Assembly (NCBI GenBank): GCA_948470475.1
Contig: OX419346.1
Coordinates: 3,288,731-3,352,730 of the forward strand
Direction: 5' to 3'
DNA: 64,000 bases
Origin: Galaxea fascicularis
Taxonomy: Eukaryota; Cnidaria; Anthozoa; Scleractinia; Euphylliidae
In this document: piece by piece, positions 46,001 to 55,269 of the stretch
Position numbering within the stretch: position 1 is the stretch's first letter
Layout of the letters: each line of letters begins with the position of its first letter
Translations under genes and position numbers: made by a program
Notes under the pieces: generated by a model
The model's input: only the letters and a program-made list of their open reading frames with translations
What the model was told of the DNA's origin: nothing
Database searches by the model: none

Positions 46001-48502
46001 GCTCAGTACGTTCTGCGCCAGCACGCCAAAGATTACCAAGAGGAATATCCAACAGCAGTGGCAATCATCCTCTTGCAGATGTACATGGACGATGTCCTGA
46101 CTTCACTGGAGACAGATGACGAAGCCTTAAAGGTTCGCGATCAGCTCATTGATCTACTCGGGAAAGCGGGATTCAAGATCCGACGATGGTGCAGCAACAA
46201 ACCTAAAGTGCTGGAGGACATACCCCTTGACGATCGAGTAGCAAACTTGAAAATCGAGGAAGCAGAGCTGCCCTGCATGAAGGCGTTGGGGGTTCAGTGG
46301 AATGCAGAAATTGACGCGTTCACCTTTAAGTTGAACCCGCCGAAGGACATTGAGTACACAAAACGAGGATTTCTGAAGAAACTCGCGACCCTGTTTGATC
46401 CTCTACAGATGCTAGCACCATTCACAATAAGGGCAAGAATGGCTCTACAGGAAACTTGGTTACTTGGCCTCAGCTGGGACGAGGAATTTCCGGATGAGTT
46501 GAAGAGAAGGTGTCAAGCTTGGTTTCATGAACTGTCAGAGCTTGCTGGTGTCCAAGTCCCAAGGTGTTACCGAGTAGCTGGAAAGCGTGTTGTTGAAACC
46601 ACAATCCACACCATGACAGATGCGTCGCAACTGGCATACGCGGCCGTAAGCTATGTGCGTAATGAATATGAAGATGGAGAAGTATCCGTACGGTTTGCTG
46701 CGGCAAAAGCCAAGGTTGCCCCAACAAAAGCGACAAGCATCCCTCGCTTAGAGTTGATGGGGGCGGTGTTAGGATTAAGACTGTCCAGAAGGGTCTCAGA
46801 ATTGTTGCAAGTGGGCTTTGACAGTTGTACTTTGTGGACGGACAGTGAGGATGTTATTTGTTGGATTCAAGGTCAATCTAGGAGGTACAAAACCTTTGTG
46901 GCGAACAGAGTATCTGAGATACACCAGAAATCCAACCCCAAGCAGTGGCGTCATGTTCCGACTCACCTGAACTGTGCTGATGATGCTACCAGAGGTCTTC
47001 ATGCGCGTGAATTGACAGCCAATCACCGTTGGTTCCATGGGCCCGAATTCCTGTATGACATTCCAGAGAATTGGCCACAAAAGAAACATATCAAGGAAGA
47101 CGAAAGTTCTAAAGACTGCCGAGCTGAGATCACAAAGCCCAAAATGACATTTGTGGCAGAAGTTTCCAAGCCATTGATAGATCCCCTGAAGTATTCAAGC
47201 TGGACAAAACTGATAAGAGTGACTGCCTGGGTATTGCGGTTTATTGGAAAACTGCTAAGCAAGGTGAAGAAAGGAGGAAGCGCCGTTCCCACGTTAGTGA
47301 GAGAAAATTTGTTGACCCCAATCGAGCTGGAAGAGGCTGGAAGGTTCTGGGTGAAGCAGGCACAGAGCGAGAGATTCCCCATGGAAGTGCGAAATTTGAA
47401 TGGTGGAAGGGAGGTTAGCAGACAGAGTCCCTTGAAACAGCTGACGCCTATAATTGACAAGGAAGGAATGTTACGAGTTGGGGGACGCCTTACCAGAGCA
47501 GCTCTTCCCTATGATGCCATGCATCCAATGATCCTGCCCAAGAAACATCACATTACTCGGTTGATTGTAGCAGATGTCCATGGTCGTTGTCACCATGCAG
47601 GAATAAATCACGTGTTGGCCCAAGTTCGCCATCGATATTGGATCATTGATGGCCGGCAAGAAGTTAAGAATTGGGACAGAGAGTGCAAAGTGTGTGAAAA
47701 GAGGCGCGCAGCACCAGCAACGCAGATAATGGCACCTCTTCCAGAGTCAAGACTAGGAACATCCATGAGGGCGTTTGCAAAATCATGTGTGGACTATGCA
47801 GGGCCATTCATAACTAAGATCACGCGAAGAGTTTCAGCGAAGAGATACCTCTGCCTATTTACCTGTTCAGCCACTAGAGCGGTTCACCGGGAGATTGCCT
47901 TTTCGATGAGCACAGCAGATTTCTTGAATGCGTTTAGCCGAATGGTTGCCACAAGAGGACGACCTGAAGAAGTCACTAGCGATAACGGAACAAACTTTGT
48001 GGGGGCAGAAAGGGAGCTGAGAGAGCTGATCCAGTCAATCAACCAGAAGGAGATTGTGGATGACTGTGCCAGTAAAGGCATCAAGTGGAATTGGAATCCA
48101 CCCCTTGGTTCGCATTTCGGTGGCGTGTTTGAGTCGCTGGTTAAAGTAGCCAAGAAAGCGTTGAAGTCAATCGTGGGAAATGCAGGGTTGAATGATGATG
48201 AACTCCAAACGGCCATCAAAGAAGTAGAGGGACTTATGAACTCACGACCATTGTCGTATGAGGGAACAGACCCCCGTGATGAACCTGTGCTGACGCCGAG
48301 CCACTTCTTGATAGGGCAATTAGGAGGACAGCTGGCTCCCCGAGTAGCAGATGAAGTGGCATTTAACCCCGAAACAGATGGAGATTGGTTCAGGATCTCG
48401 TTAAGGTTTTCTGGAGGCGCTGGAGAGAAGAATTTCTGTCAACGCTCAACACTCGGAAGAAATGGAGAGAGGCGCGTGACAACCTTAAAGAAGGAGACAT
48501 AG
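43067..48502 (+). CDS. BEL/Pao gag-pol polyprotein
   Basis: One 1811-residue frame. The N-terminal coiled-coil (Glu/Lys/Ala-rich, about 50-180) leads into DUF1759 gag (LPKIQLPVFDGDPCHWPNW, about 225-380). Then come Cys/His zinc knuckles (about 447-512) and an A17-type aspartic protease with a DGG active site near 590. Reverse transcriptase has YMDD at about 1006-1009, and RNase H has MTDAS near 1183 and WTDS near 1250. The integrase has an HHCC zinc finger (HHAG...CKVCEKR, about 1500-1545) and a DDE core (DYAGPF near 1575, TSDNGTNF near 1636). The family C-terminus is not in this frame: the last ~40 residues are out-of-frame sequence. Confidence 0.95.
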   Translation: MTEEENTKRKRTLPKHLQDYVDVPGQTTAANSKQTESTSIRSGGSHRTSEKSGGTSKSKSSSARERAKEAAREARLAKLKVEQLKEKALLEVQIATQKAELDAQLTIKEAEQEADWKEQEALLLEEEASENEISERMDEFEQNEPTADDVKNVKVEQCDTKKGDLPSKDVKFATKKVTEWLKTVTPKQEPDEFNERARVLEPTEEKEKFANWANTALGKSPLMSSLPKIQLPVFDGDPCHWPNWYGMFKVLVDDQMLSKTQKMIYLKASVKGSAEKAISGMLFDGTMYEQAVEELTLRFGNPELISRSLIRKLLKLPTLKDEDVSSLRSFVDNMHNIVRTLKSYGHSADVQAAANMQQVMDKLPPKIAERWSRRKRELQPKRVDLSDLDMWLETEVQVKEMVYSSVTIPEKPKYEPGKPKANASNPKWNSRRQNGRVNAFMTSAAKLECPICRNDHQITMCETWKKGTVDDRWELARKHNLCFLCLKRNHRTWRCMSKDTCAVQGCGRKHHSQLHKTDMLRLNPTAATFHPLQTDTGNAQQSTTPETHASCGMTEEPVNAKRNEKVALQMVPVILEGRNGIRIKANAFLDGGSSSSYLREQVADTLGLEAERRPLRIAVFGAKTVVTDSKTVTVHVESMNGDTKREVLLWTTPSICKMRAMDWSQSKEKLCHLRDLKIAKPVGSGEVDLLIGSDYYEELLLPLEHRVGRPGEPVGVKTPLGWTIVGHVPKGISGCSTACHTFTFHANPIPELQADELMRKMWDDELAGLGDQKKQLTAEEMYAERKVANSRRYIGGRYEVGIPWVDDQPPLYSNRTSAESRLVSLEKQLQRRPDIAEKYCQVMEANVTKGYVRKVEPPEVDDGPSWYLPHFPVVREDKETTKVRIVYDSAAKYGGISLNDTMLPGPKLQQDVFDVLLRFRNNPVALVADLKEMFSQVIMAKEDRKYHRFLWRGLDLTRPPEVYEAVSLMFGDCASPYMAQYVLRQHAKDYQEEYPTAVAIILLQMYMDDVLTSLETDDEALKVRDQLIDLLGKAGFKIRRWCSNKPKVLEDIPLDDRVANLKIEEAELPCMKALGVQWNAEIDAFTFKLNPPKDIEYTKRGFLKKLATLFDPLQMLAPFTIRARMALQETWLLGLSWDEEFPDELKRRCQAWFHELSELAGVQVPRCYRVAGKRVVETTIHTMTDASQLAYAAVSYVRNEYEDGEVSVRFAAAKAKVAPTKATSIPRLELMGAVLGLRLSRRVSELLQVGFDSCTLWTDSEDVICWIQGQSRRYKTFVANRVSEIHQKSNPKQWRHVPTHLNCADDATRGLHARELTANHRWFHGPEFLYDIPENWPQKKHIKEDESSKDCRAEITKPKMTFVAEVSKPLIDPLKYSSWTKLIRVTAWVLRFIGKLLSKVKKGGSAVPTLVRENLLTPIELEEAGRFWVKQAQSERFPMEVRNLNGGREVSRQSPLKQLTPIIDKEGMLRVGGRLTRAALPYDAMHPMILPKKHHITRLIVADVHGRCHHAGINHVLAQVRHRYWIIDGRQEVKNWDRECKVCEKRRAAPATQIMAPLPESRLGTSMRAFAKSCVDYAGPFITKITRRVSAKRYLCLFTCSATRAVHREIAFSMSTADFLNAFSRMVATRGRPEEVTSDNGTNFVGAERELRELIQSINQKEIVDDCASKGIKWNWNPPLGSHFGGVFESLVKVAKKALKSIVGNAGLNDDELQTAIKEVEGLMNSRPLSYEGTDPRDEPVLTPSHFLIGQLGGQLAPRVADEVAFNPETDGDWFRISLRFSGGAGEKNFCQRSTLGRNGERRVTTLKKET

Positions 48503-48663
48503 TACTTGTGGTTGATCAGAATGCACCACGAGGCAAGTGGCACCTGGGACGAGTGATGGAGGAGTTTCCAGGCCAAGATGGACAAGTGCGAGTCGTTAGA
48601 GTGAAAGTCCAGGGTCACGATTACATCCGCCCAATCACACGGTTGTGCCCATTGAGTGTTTGA
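48385..48663 (+). pseudogene. Out-of-frame C-terminal (DUF5641) segment of the BEL/Pao polyprotein
   Basis: A second frame overlaps the end of gag-pol and carries the expected last domain of BEL/Pao integrase (FWRRWREEFLSTL, GDIVLV, PRGKWHLGRV, RPITRLCPL). The shift from the main frame lies at about 48360-48385. It may be a real mutation, a sequencing error or, less likely, a recoding site. The C-terminal domain would be lost from the polyprotein as read. Confidence 0.85.
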
Positions 48664-48712
48664 GATGAACTGAACTTACTGAGATGAAGAGCAGACACCG
48701 GATGTGCTCTTC

Positions 48713-48723
48713 GGGGGGGAGGA
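48713..48723 (+). other. Polypurine tract
   Basis: GGGGGGAGGA-type purine run directly before the 3' LTR, the usual plus-strand primer position. Confidence 0.75.
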
Positions 48724-48851
48724 TGGACCGGCGAATTGAACTGTAGAGCATGATGGGAAATAAAAAGAGCACGTGTGAAAGAAAGATGGCGTCTTGTGTG
48801 TTTATTTCATGTAGGAAGTTTTAAGCTAAAGTTTTATTGATGAACAAACCA
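48724..48851 (+). repeat. 3' LTR of BEL/Pao element
   Basis: Identical copy of 42904-43031, followed by the GATTA target duplication. Confidence 0.95.
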
Positions 48852-48856
48852 GATTA
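48852..48856. repeat. Target-site duplication, right (GATTA)
   Basis: Matches 42899-42903. Confidence 0.9.
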
Positions 48857-51784
48857 CACTGCTAAAGCTGAAATGTTTTAGCAGAACAAGAGATAAGCAT
48901 ACGTTGTTCAAGACGCAAGAGAATACAAGGAAGGAAATACAGCCGAATATCAAAAAGAACCATCATAAAAAGGACTTTAAAATCGGTTACAATGTTGATA
49001 TCTAAACCGCCAATTTATACGATTCAAGCGCCTTTCCTCGGGTGTTTTCTATCCTTCGCTTGTTTATAGCCCTTTCCCTCTCAGGAGAGACCAAAAACTA
49101 ATTTCTCCTTACAATTTCGTTACATTGTCACGCACATGGGTGATGAGAATAGCTACAAAAATCAACTAGCGAATATTGTTTGATTTAATACCAAATTCTC
49201 AGAACTAACATTATAAGAAATGTATGGAGACAGGAAGGAAAATTAATATTCATATGAGTGAAAGGGTTAAGTCGATCCACGAGGAAGCTAAGAGTGAAAT
49301 ATGATACAATATGCAGACTACGAGATTTGTCGAGCAACTGAAATATTGCAATGAGTTATGACTTCATGGCATAATGTTATTGGCAGAAATTTAAGAGCTG
49401 CGACCTTTCAGATGTTTTTAACATCATTATCAATCAGATGAAAATCAAGTAAAACCTGAAAATATAAATAACTGCATCATAATCATTTGATTTTACTTGT
49501 TCGTCATTTCTCTGCTTGATAATTATTACGGTATTTTGACTAAAAGAAATCTTTTGCTATTTGTATTTGTACTGTATATTGTCCTACTAAGGACAGTCAG
49601 ACGGGGTAATACTAAAATCACTAAACACTTTCGCTACATAATTTTATGTTTCCCAGAAATTCAGCTGGCCAACGAGGAGTAACGATGAAGTCAACTTCTG
49701 AACGGTAAACCGTTCCCGAGAAGCTCGCAAACTCAAACTGTTACATTGATCCGATGTCTGCTCTGAACAGTCTGAGGCGTTACATTTCCATCTTCGAACC
49801 CATAATTGTATCGACACGAAAGCTTATCTGTTAACTTGTAGTTATTCAACCTCGAATTCTGTCAAATTATCTCTTCTCTTGAACTAATACTAACGGCAGT
49901 AGCTAGATCGCTCAGCCGGACAGAGCGTGTGGCACGGAAATTCGACTCGGAAACAACACAATGTGCCATTAAGCTTAATTTATCGTCCATCATAAACCTT
50001 ACACAGCGGTGAATATCCAGGAAACAATGTGAAAGCACTATGTCTTGCTGTTTGGCGTTCTTCTTTAAAAGCTTACCTGTGACAAGTAAATTCAGCGTTT
50101 TTACCTTCAACGCAACCAGGTCGAGAATATTCAACGTGCGAACTCCTTTATTTGCGCATAACAATAAGGCGTTGTCACTCATTTCTCAGAAACGTGACAA
50201 GTCTCGTGATCATAGCGTGATGTTTTTTTAAGGACGTTTATGGTCGTCAATTTTTTAGGTTTCAATTTCCTTCAATGTTTATTTATTCCCAGGCTTTCCA
50301 CCGCATTCAACTTATACAGTAAGCGAGGAGTCCGGAAATTGAGAATGAAAAATTAAATTGAAAAGTCATCGTCCCGTAGTTATCAAGTCCTGTACAATCC
50401 TGCTTGAATCTGGTCATTTCACTTTGGTTTGCAGAGGACGTTTAAGACATTCGCCAAATTATCCAACTCACCGGTAACCCACATTGCTTTTGCTCATCAA
50501 CCCATTGCTTTGTGCGTTTTCGAAATCGCTACCATTCTTTTAAAAAAAAAAATTGTTCCTATTTTACTTTAAAATGTGGAAAATTAACCTCTCTCTCTCT
50601 ATGATCTTCGGTTTTGATTTGAACCCCCTGTTTTGCGAGGCAAGGGACAAAGGAAGGAAGAAGGAAGCAAGGGAGGCTATGGTGGGGGGGGGGGTGGGGG
50701 TGACTTCCAGCTTCCCCTCCCTCATCGTTCTTCCCTTTACTTAGTTGAGCTTCATCGAGCAACTTGAACCCCACAAAGCAAAAGGTTTAATGAGCAAAAC
50801 CAATCACTCTACACGTGCATTTTACATTTTGGTACATTTCTTTGCCGTCCGGCACTAACAACGTTAACGTTTAGGGAATTTCAGAAACGAGGACGACGAC
50901 AACGAGAGCGCCACAAAACAATGGGCTTAATGAGCAAAAACAATCGCTCTGCACGTGCGTTTTACTTTTTAGTACATTTCTTTGCCGTCCTCTGTAAAAT
51001 AACAACATGAAATGACCAAATTTTAGGTTTTCTCGAGAACGTGAGCGTATGACGGCAAAATCTTCTTTCTTTTTCCTTACTTTGACGTCGGTCATAGTTA
51101 CTGGAGAATTCCCCAACATTTTGTAAGTAAAACAAATTTTAATGCATGTTTGCGAAAAAGTTACAAAAACGAGTTATATTTTGACGTTTTCGTTCCCGTC
51201 CTCGTTTCATTCACTTGAAATCAACAGAACTGAATACAAAAACTCAGCCGAAATTTTTTTCGTTCTTTCACAGTTAACGCCGTAATTTAGTACCTGGATA
51301 GTTTTTGCAGATTTTCGACAAGTTGAAACAATTCAACGGAAAAGAATTAATTTGACAACTGAGTTATACTTTCGATAACTTCCAGAAGGCAGTATGTTTT
51401 CGTTGCCGTCGCCGTCTCCAATTTTCTTCTCGTTCGTCGAGAATCTTTTGTTAAGACTGACACATTTGACACCCAAGGTGAACTTTGGTTCAAATCAAAA
51501 CTGAAAATTGGAAAGAATCAACTGTTCACGCTAATCCGCAATAAATCTGACAAGCACTGATACATTTGTTAAGTTTTCACTCACCACAAGCAAATTTTCT
51601 CCTACGATTCAATAAAAATCCCTGGGGAGTATAAAGACCGATTGCTAGGATTTCAAAATGATCCCACTTTATTTTGTGCATGAGCTGGAGTCTTTAATAG
51701 CATGATTGCAATCTTATCGACAAATTCACGATTTTATTTTACTGCCCTCTTGGCTGTAGCGACGGAAACCACTGTACAGACGCT
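48857..51784. other. Intergenic region between the retrotransposon and the TTC4/Hip-like gene
   Basis: Before the insertion this was the upstream region of the TPR-CHAT gene, so its original promoter should lie at the left side. No convincing coding gene is seen. A 106-residue minus-strand frame at 49862-50182 has no recognisable content. The right half holds the MITE at 50885-51208, a related partial copy before it, and a G-run near 50690. Confidence 0.55.
50885..51208. mobile_element. AACGAGGACGACGACAACG-family MITE, copy 2
   Basis: Starts AACGAGGACGACGACAACGA and ends GTTTTCGTTCCCGTCCTCGT, inverted ends. It shares GCACGTGCGTTTTAC, GTACATTTCTTTGCCGTCC and TTTTAGGTTTTCTCGAGAA with 27272-27633. 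A duplicate of its left interior lies at about 50785-50870. Confidence 0.75.
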
Positions 51785-54700
51785 TTACGGTCCGCCAAAC
51801 ATGTTACCAAAAGGTATCCCGCCAGGAAGCCCCCCACCACTCGCGGGCGGCGGGCCAGATCCTGGGGGACCAAACTTCTTGTCCAATTTTTCGATAATGG
51901 TCTTGAGTCGCGGGTTGTGTCCGTAGTTGATAATGTTCTCTGGGTTTTGGCTAATGTCTTGGAAGGCTTGCATTGTGGCAGGGTCCTACAATTAAAAGCA
52001 TCGAGGATTTATCAGTAGATAACACAAATCAAGTCCGAAATACTTAGAGGAAGAGGAGTGATGACAGTTTACCCTACCTCCCTTGTTTGATTACAGCAAC
52101 TACTGTGTTGCACGCCGCGTTACTTTTCAGGTTCATGCAACTGTGGCAAACAGAATCCACCTTCCATCGAACATAATCAAGTTCCACAACCATCTTCAGT
52201 TTACTTCTGTTGATATTTGATATTCTTCTCTTTACTCAGGTTACTGCGCTTTTCAAAAACACGCGAACTCTGAGGTTCAAAAGTCGCCTTAACAATTACG
52301 TTTTTCGCTGCCGTCAATCATAATTTCGATCACAAGGAACGAACCTTGAAATTCAGAAACACACAAAACGGATCGAAATCCACCAATCACCAATCACAAA
52401 CCATGACCTTTTGAACTCGTTGAAGTAAACTTCTGTTTCCTATGAGGTCCGCTAAGATGATTGACGGCAGCGAAAAGCGCAAACGTCAGTTAGCTTTTGA
52501 ACTTCAGAGTTTGCATGTTATTGAAAACTGCAGTAATATTAAAAAAAAAATAGGTCCGCAATGCGTACATGTGTGGCTTACTAGACCACGTGACAGGCGC
52601 TCGACTCTCGTGGACAAATAAATAAATAAATTTGGTCTCAGCATAATGTGGCTATACACTTCGTGTAAGCCACACAAAAACAAACAAACAAGAGTACCTG
52701 AAAAGCAGCTATCAACTCCTTGTCACTGAAGAGATCCATTAGTATCGGTATCTGATCACCTAAAAAGTGAAAATCCGATCAGTTGATCAAATTCACGTAA
52801 ACTGCCTTGAACATTCTCTAGGTGACAGGGTAGTCAAAGGGTATAAGCGTTCCACCAGGGCATGTTATTGGTTTTATCTTTTGCCCTTTTTCCCCTGTTA
52901 TGTACTTTCTCTTATATATTTATATTTGCCGTATGAAGAAATGAAGTAAATAAAAGTGAAAGATAAGCGTCGAGCATGTTGACAGATATCCAGGATCAAT
53001 CACAGTAAATTTTTTTACGCTTGTAGTTTACAAGCTGAACTCTTGTACACAATAGTCAGTCTGATTGGGTATGGCGACCAGAGAGCTCAAACTCTGAAGT
53101 GACAGGGTGGAAAGGTCAACGCACTATGTCAACAGGTAACTCCGCGCTACCCTCGTTTCGCGCGCACGTCATATCTCCTCTTCTTATCGTGAAAGCAACA
53201 GGTCAACGTGAACACAAAAGTCGATTGATCAAAAATGTGACACAAACAGCGCTGATAAACATGGTAAGCCCTGCATTTTGATAGTAAAATCTTAACGTTT
53301 CGTAAGCTAAGCAACACACAAAAGTCGATTGAGGCCATGTCCACACTGATGCGTTTTTGTTTGAATGCGTTTTCGATAGGTGTAAAAACGCATCGATTGA
53401 TCTGCGTCCACACTGATACGGATGCCGTAGCGTTTTCAATACGATTCACTTTCAACAGCGTTTTCAAAAGGATCCGTTTTCGATGAAAACGCTCAGCGTT
53501 TTCGAGCGTATCAGTGTGGACGGGAGGCCAAAACGCATACATATTAATGCGTTTTCAAACAACAACGCATCAGTGTGGACATGGCCTGAGTATCGAAAGA
53601 GAGCCCTTAGAAGAGGAAAATAAAAACAACGCACAGAGTTTCACCTACCTCCTGTGACAGACTCAGGAAATACTCCGGCTTCTCCAAAACCGGAAAATCC
53701 GGTACCTTCCGGAAATCCTTCAACACCAACAGGGAATCCCCCTATATTCCTAGGAAAACCCTCTGGAAACCTGTCAACCATCTGCGCCTAAAATTAGAGT
53801 TAATAAAAGATTCACTTTACACCATTTTCCATAGCAATATTTTTAAAGAACTACACCATAAGCCTTTTAGAGACATCACAGCCAAGCCGGCCACTTGCTG
53901 AATAGAACAGATCAGCACTAGGGGCGGTTACAGCCAGAGTTCGTTACGTCCCTAGTGTTTCTTTAACGTCCCACAGAATTAATTGTGAAGAATTGTGAGA
54001 CGAGACCTCCGGATTATCGTCCTTATCCGAGAAGACTAGAAAGTCTAACCATTTCCACCAAAGGAAACCAACCAAAGGAACCAAAGGAACCAAAGGAAGC
54101 ACATTCTCCTCAGTTATTTAAAGACCCTGAGTGTTGGTCCGGCCGGGGATTGAACCCACGACCTCCCGCACGGTAGTCCAGCACTCTACCAACTGAGCCA
54201 ACCGGTCGGCGGTTTAACAACTCCACGATAACCTCAATAGACCTGCACAGAATAACGACACCATGAACGTGGAATGTAAAGCATCACGCAGAAGTACAGC
54301 TTCAAATGGATCATATTGTTGTTTTGGTTTGAAACACCTCCATCGAAAAGAAATTCCGCATGATCAAAACCAATGAATTCGGCCTTAACTTGGTCTTGAG
54401 AAATTACCTTTTGTAATTCGATAGCCATCTTTAAATCCAGTAACGCCGTGTTTTGGCTATTGATCTGTTTTATTATTAAGTTAAGGGAAATCCTCCTAAA
54501 AACCGGGTCCGGTTGTTCGAACGCCGATAAACTTTATCAGCCCAGGATTAGCGTGAACTTCGGTTCCAGTTTTTAACTTTCATCCCTCAGCTTTGTTTTC
54601 TAGAATTGATTTCCTCTAACCTCGAATTTTGCAGAATATCAGCGTTGAACGACGTTTGGAGATAGAGAAATAAACTCACTGGTTAATTTTCAATCTTGGA

Positions 54701-55123
54701 TTATACTTAGCATTAATCGGCTTTCGAACAACCGGGCCCGGATGAAAAGGGCAAACCCTGAACTGTAACATGAAAAGAGCTTGAATATTGCAATATAACA
54801 GACCAGTTCATACCTAGAGGACCCTGGGGGCATGATGAAATGAAGAATTTAGGGCTCTCTCGATCTCGACCTAACATATGACTTCAAAGGCACTAAAAGA
54901 TAACTTTGGAAACCGTAACCAACTGAAATTCCTTTCTTTAAACATGATTTCCCCCTTTTTGTCTGTATTTTCTTTTCGATTGCTGAATAGGCGAATGCAC
55001 GGCATTAACACAACGTTTTGTAAGGTATACCTATACCCGGAAGTTATTTAGCTTGGAATTTTCTTACAAGTTTTGCTTTTAGTCTGTTTTCTTTAAATCG
55101 GATCGTACCGCTGTTACTGAAAG

Positions 55124-55177
<54 letters not shown>

Positions 55178-55195
55178 AAAAAAAAGTACCTCGTG

Positions 55196-55228
<33 letters not shown>

Positions 55229-55229
55229 A

Positions 55230-55269
<40 letters not shown>

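Larger units (their letters stand above)
42904..48851 (+). mobile_element. BEL/Pao LTR retrotransposon, structurally complete
   Basis: Identical 128-bp LTRs at 42904-43031 and 48724-48851 and a 5-bp target duplication GATTA (42899-42903 and 48852-48856). A primer binding site, a purine tract before the 3' LTR and one long gag-pol frame are present. Domain order (DUF1759 gag, zinc knuckles, A17 protease, RT, RNase H, integrase, DUF5641) is that of BEL/Pao. Identical LTRs mean a recent insertion. Integration was 17 bp upstream of the start codon of the TPR-CHAT gene, in antisense orientation. A frame change near the integrase C-terminus is the only break seen. Confidence 0.95.

Noticed and set aside
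43354..48219. Many minus-strand frames inside 43-48 kb
   Set aside because: All lie opposite the BEL/Pao gag-pol frame and are antisense shadows.
49862..50182. 106-residue minus-strand frame
   Set aside because: No recognisable motif, no supporting splice or promoter signal; could not be supported as a gene.
51785..53787. Separate truncated ST13 (Hip) gene
   Set aside because: Exon phases connect this tail without remainder to the TPR exons at 54-57 kb, so one hybrid gene is simpler than a fragment.
54130..54210. Second tRNA-like sequence on the minus strand
   Set aside because: T-arm pairing is poor and it continues into a repetitive CCTTTGGTT body, so it is treated as a SINE head.
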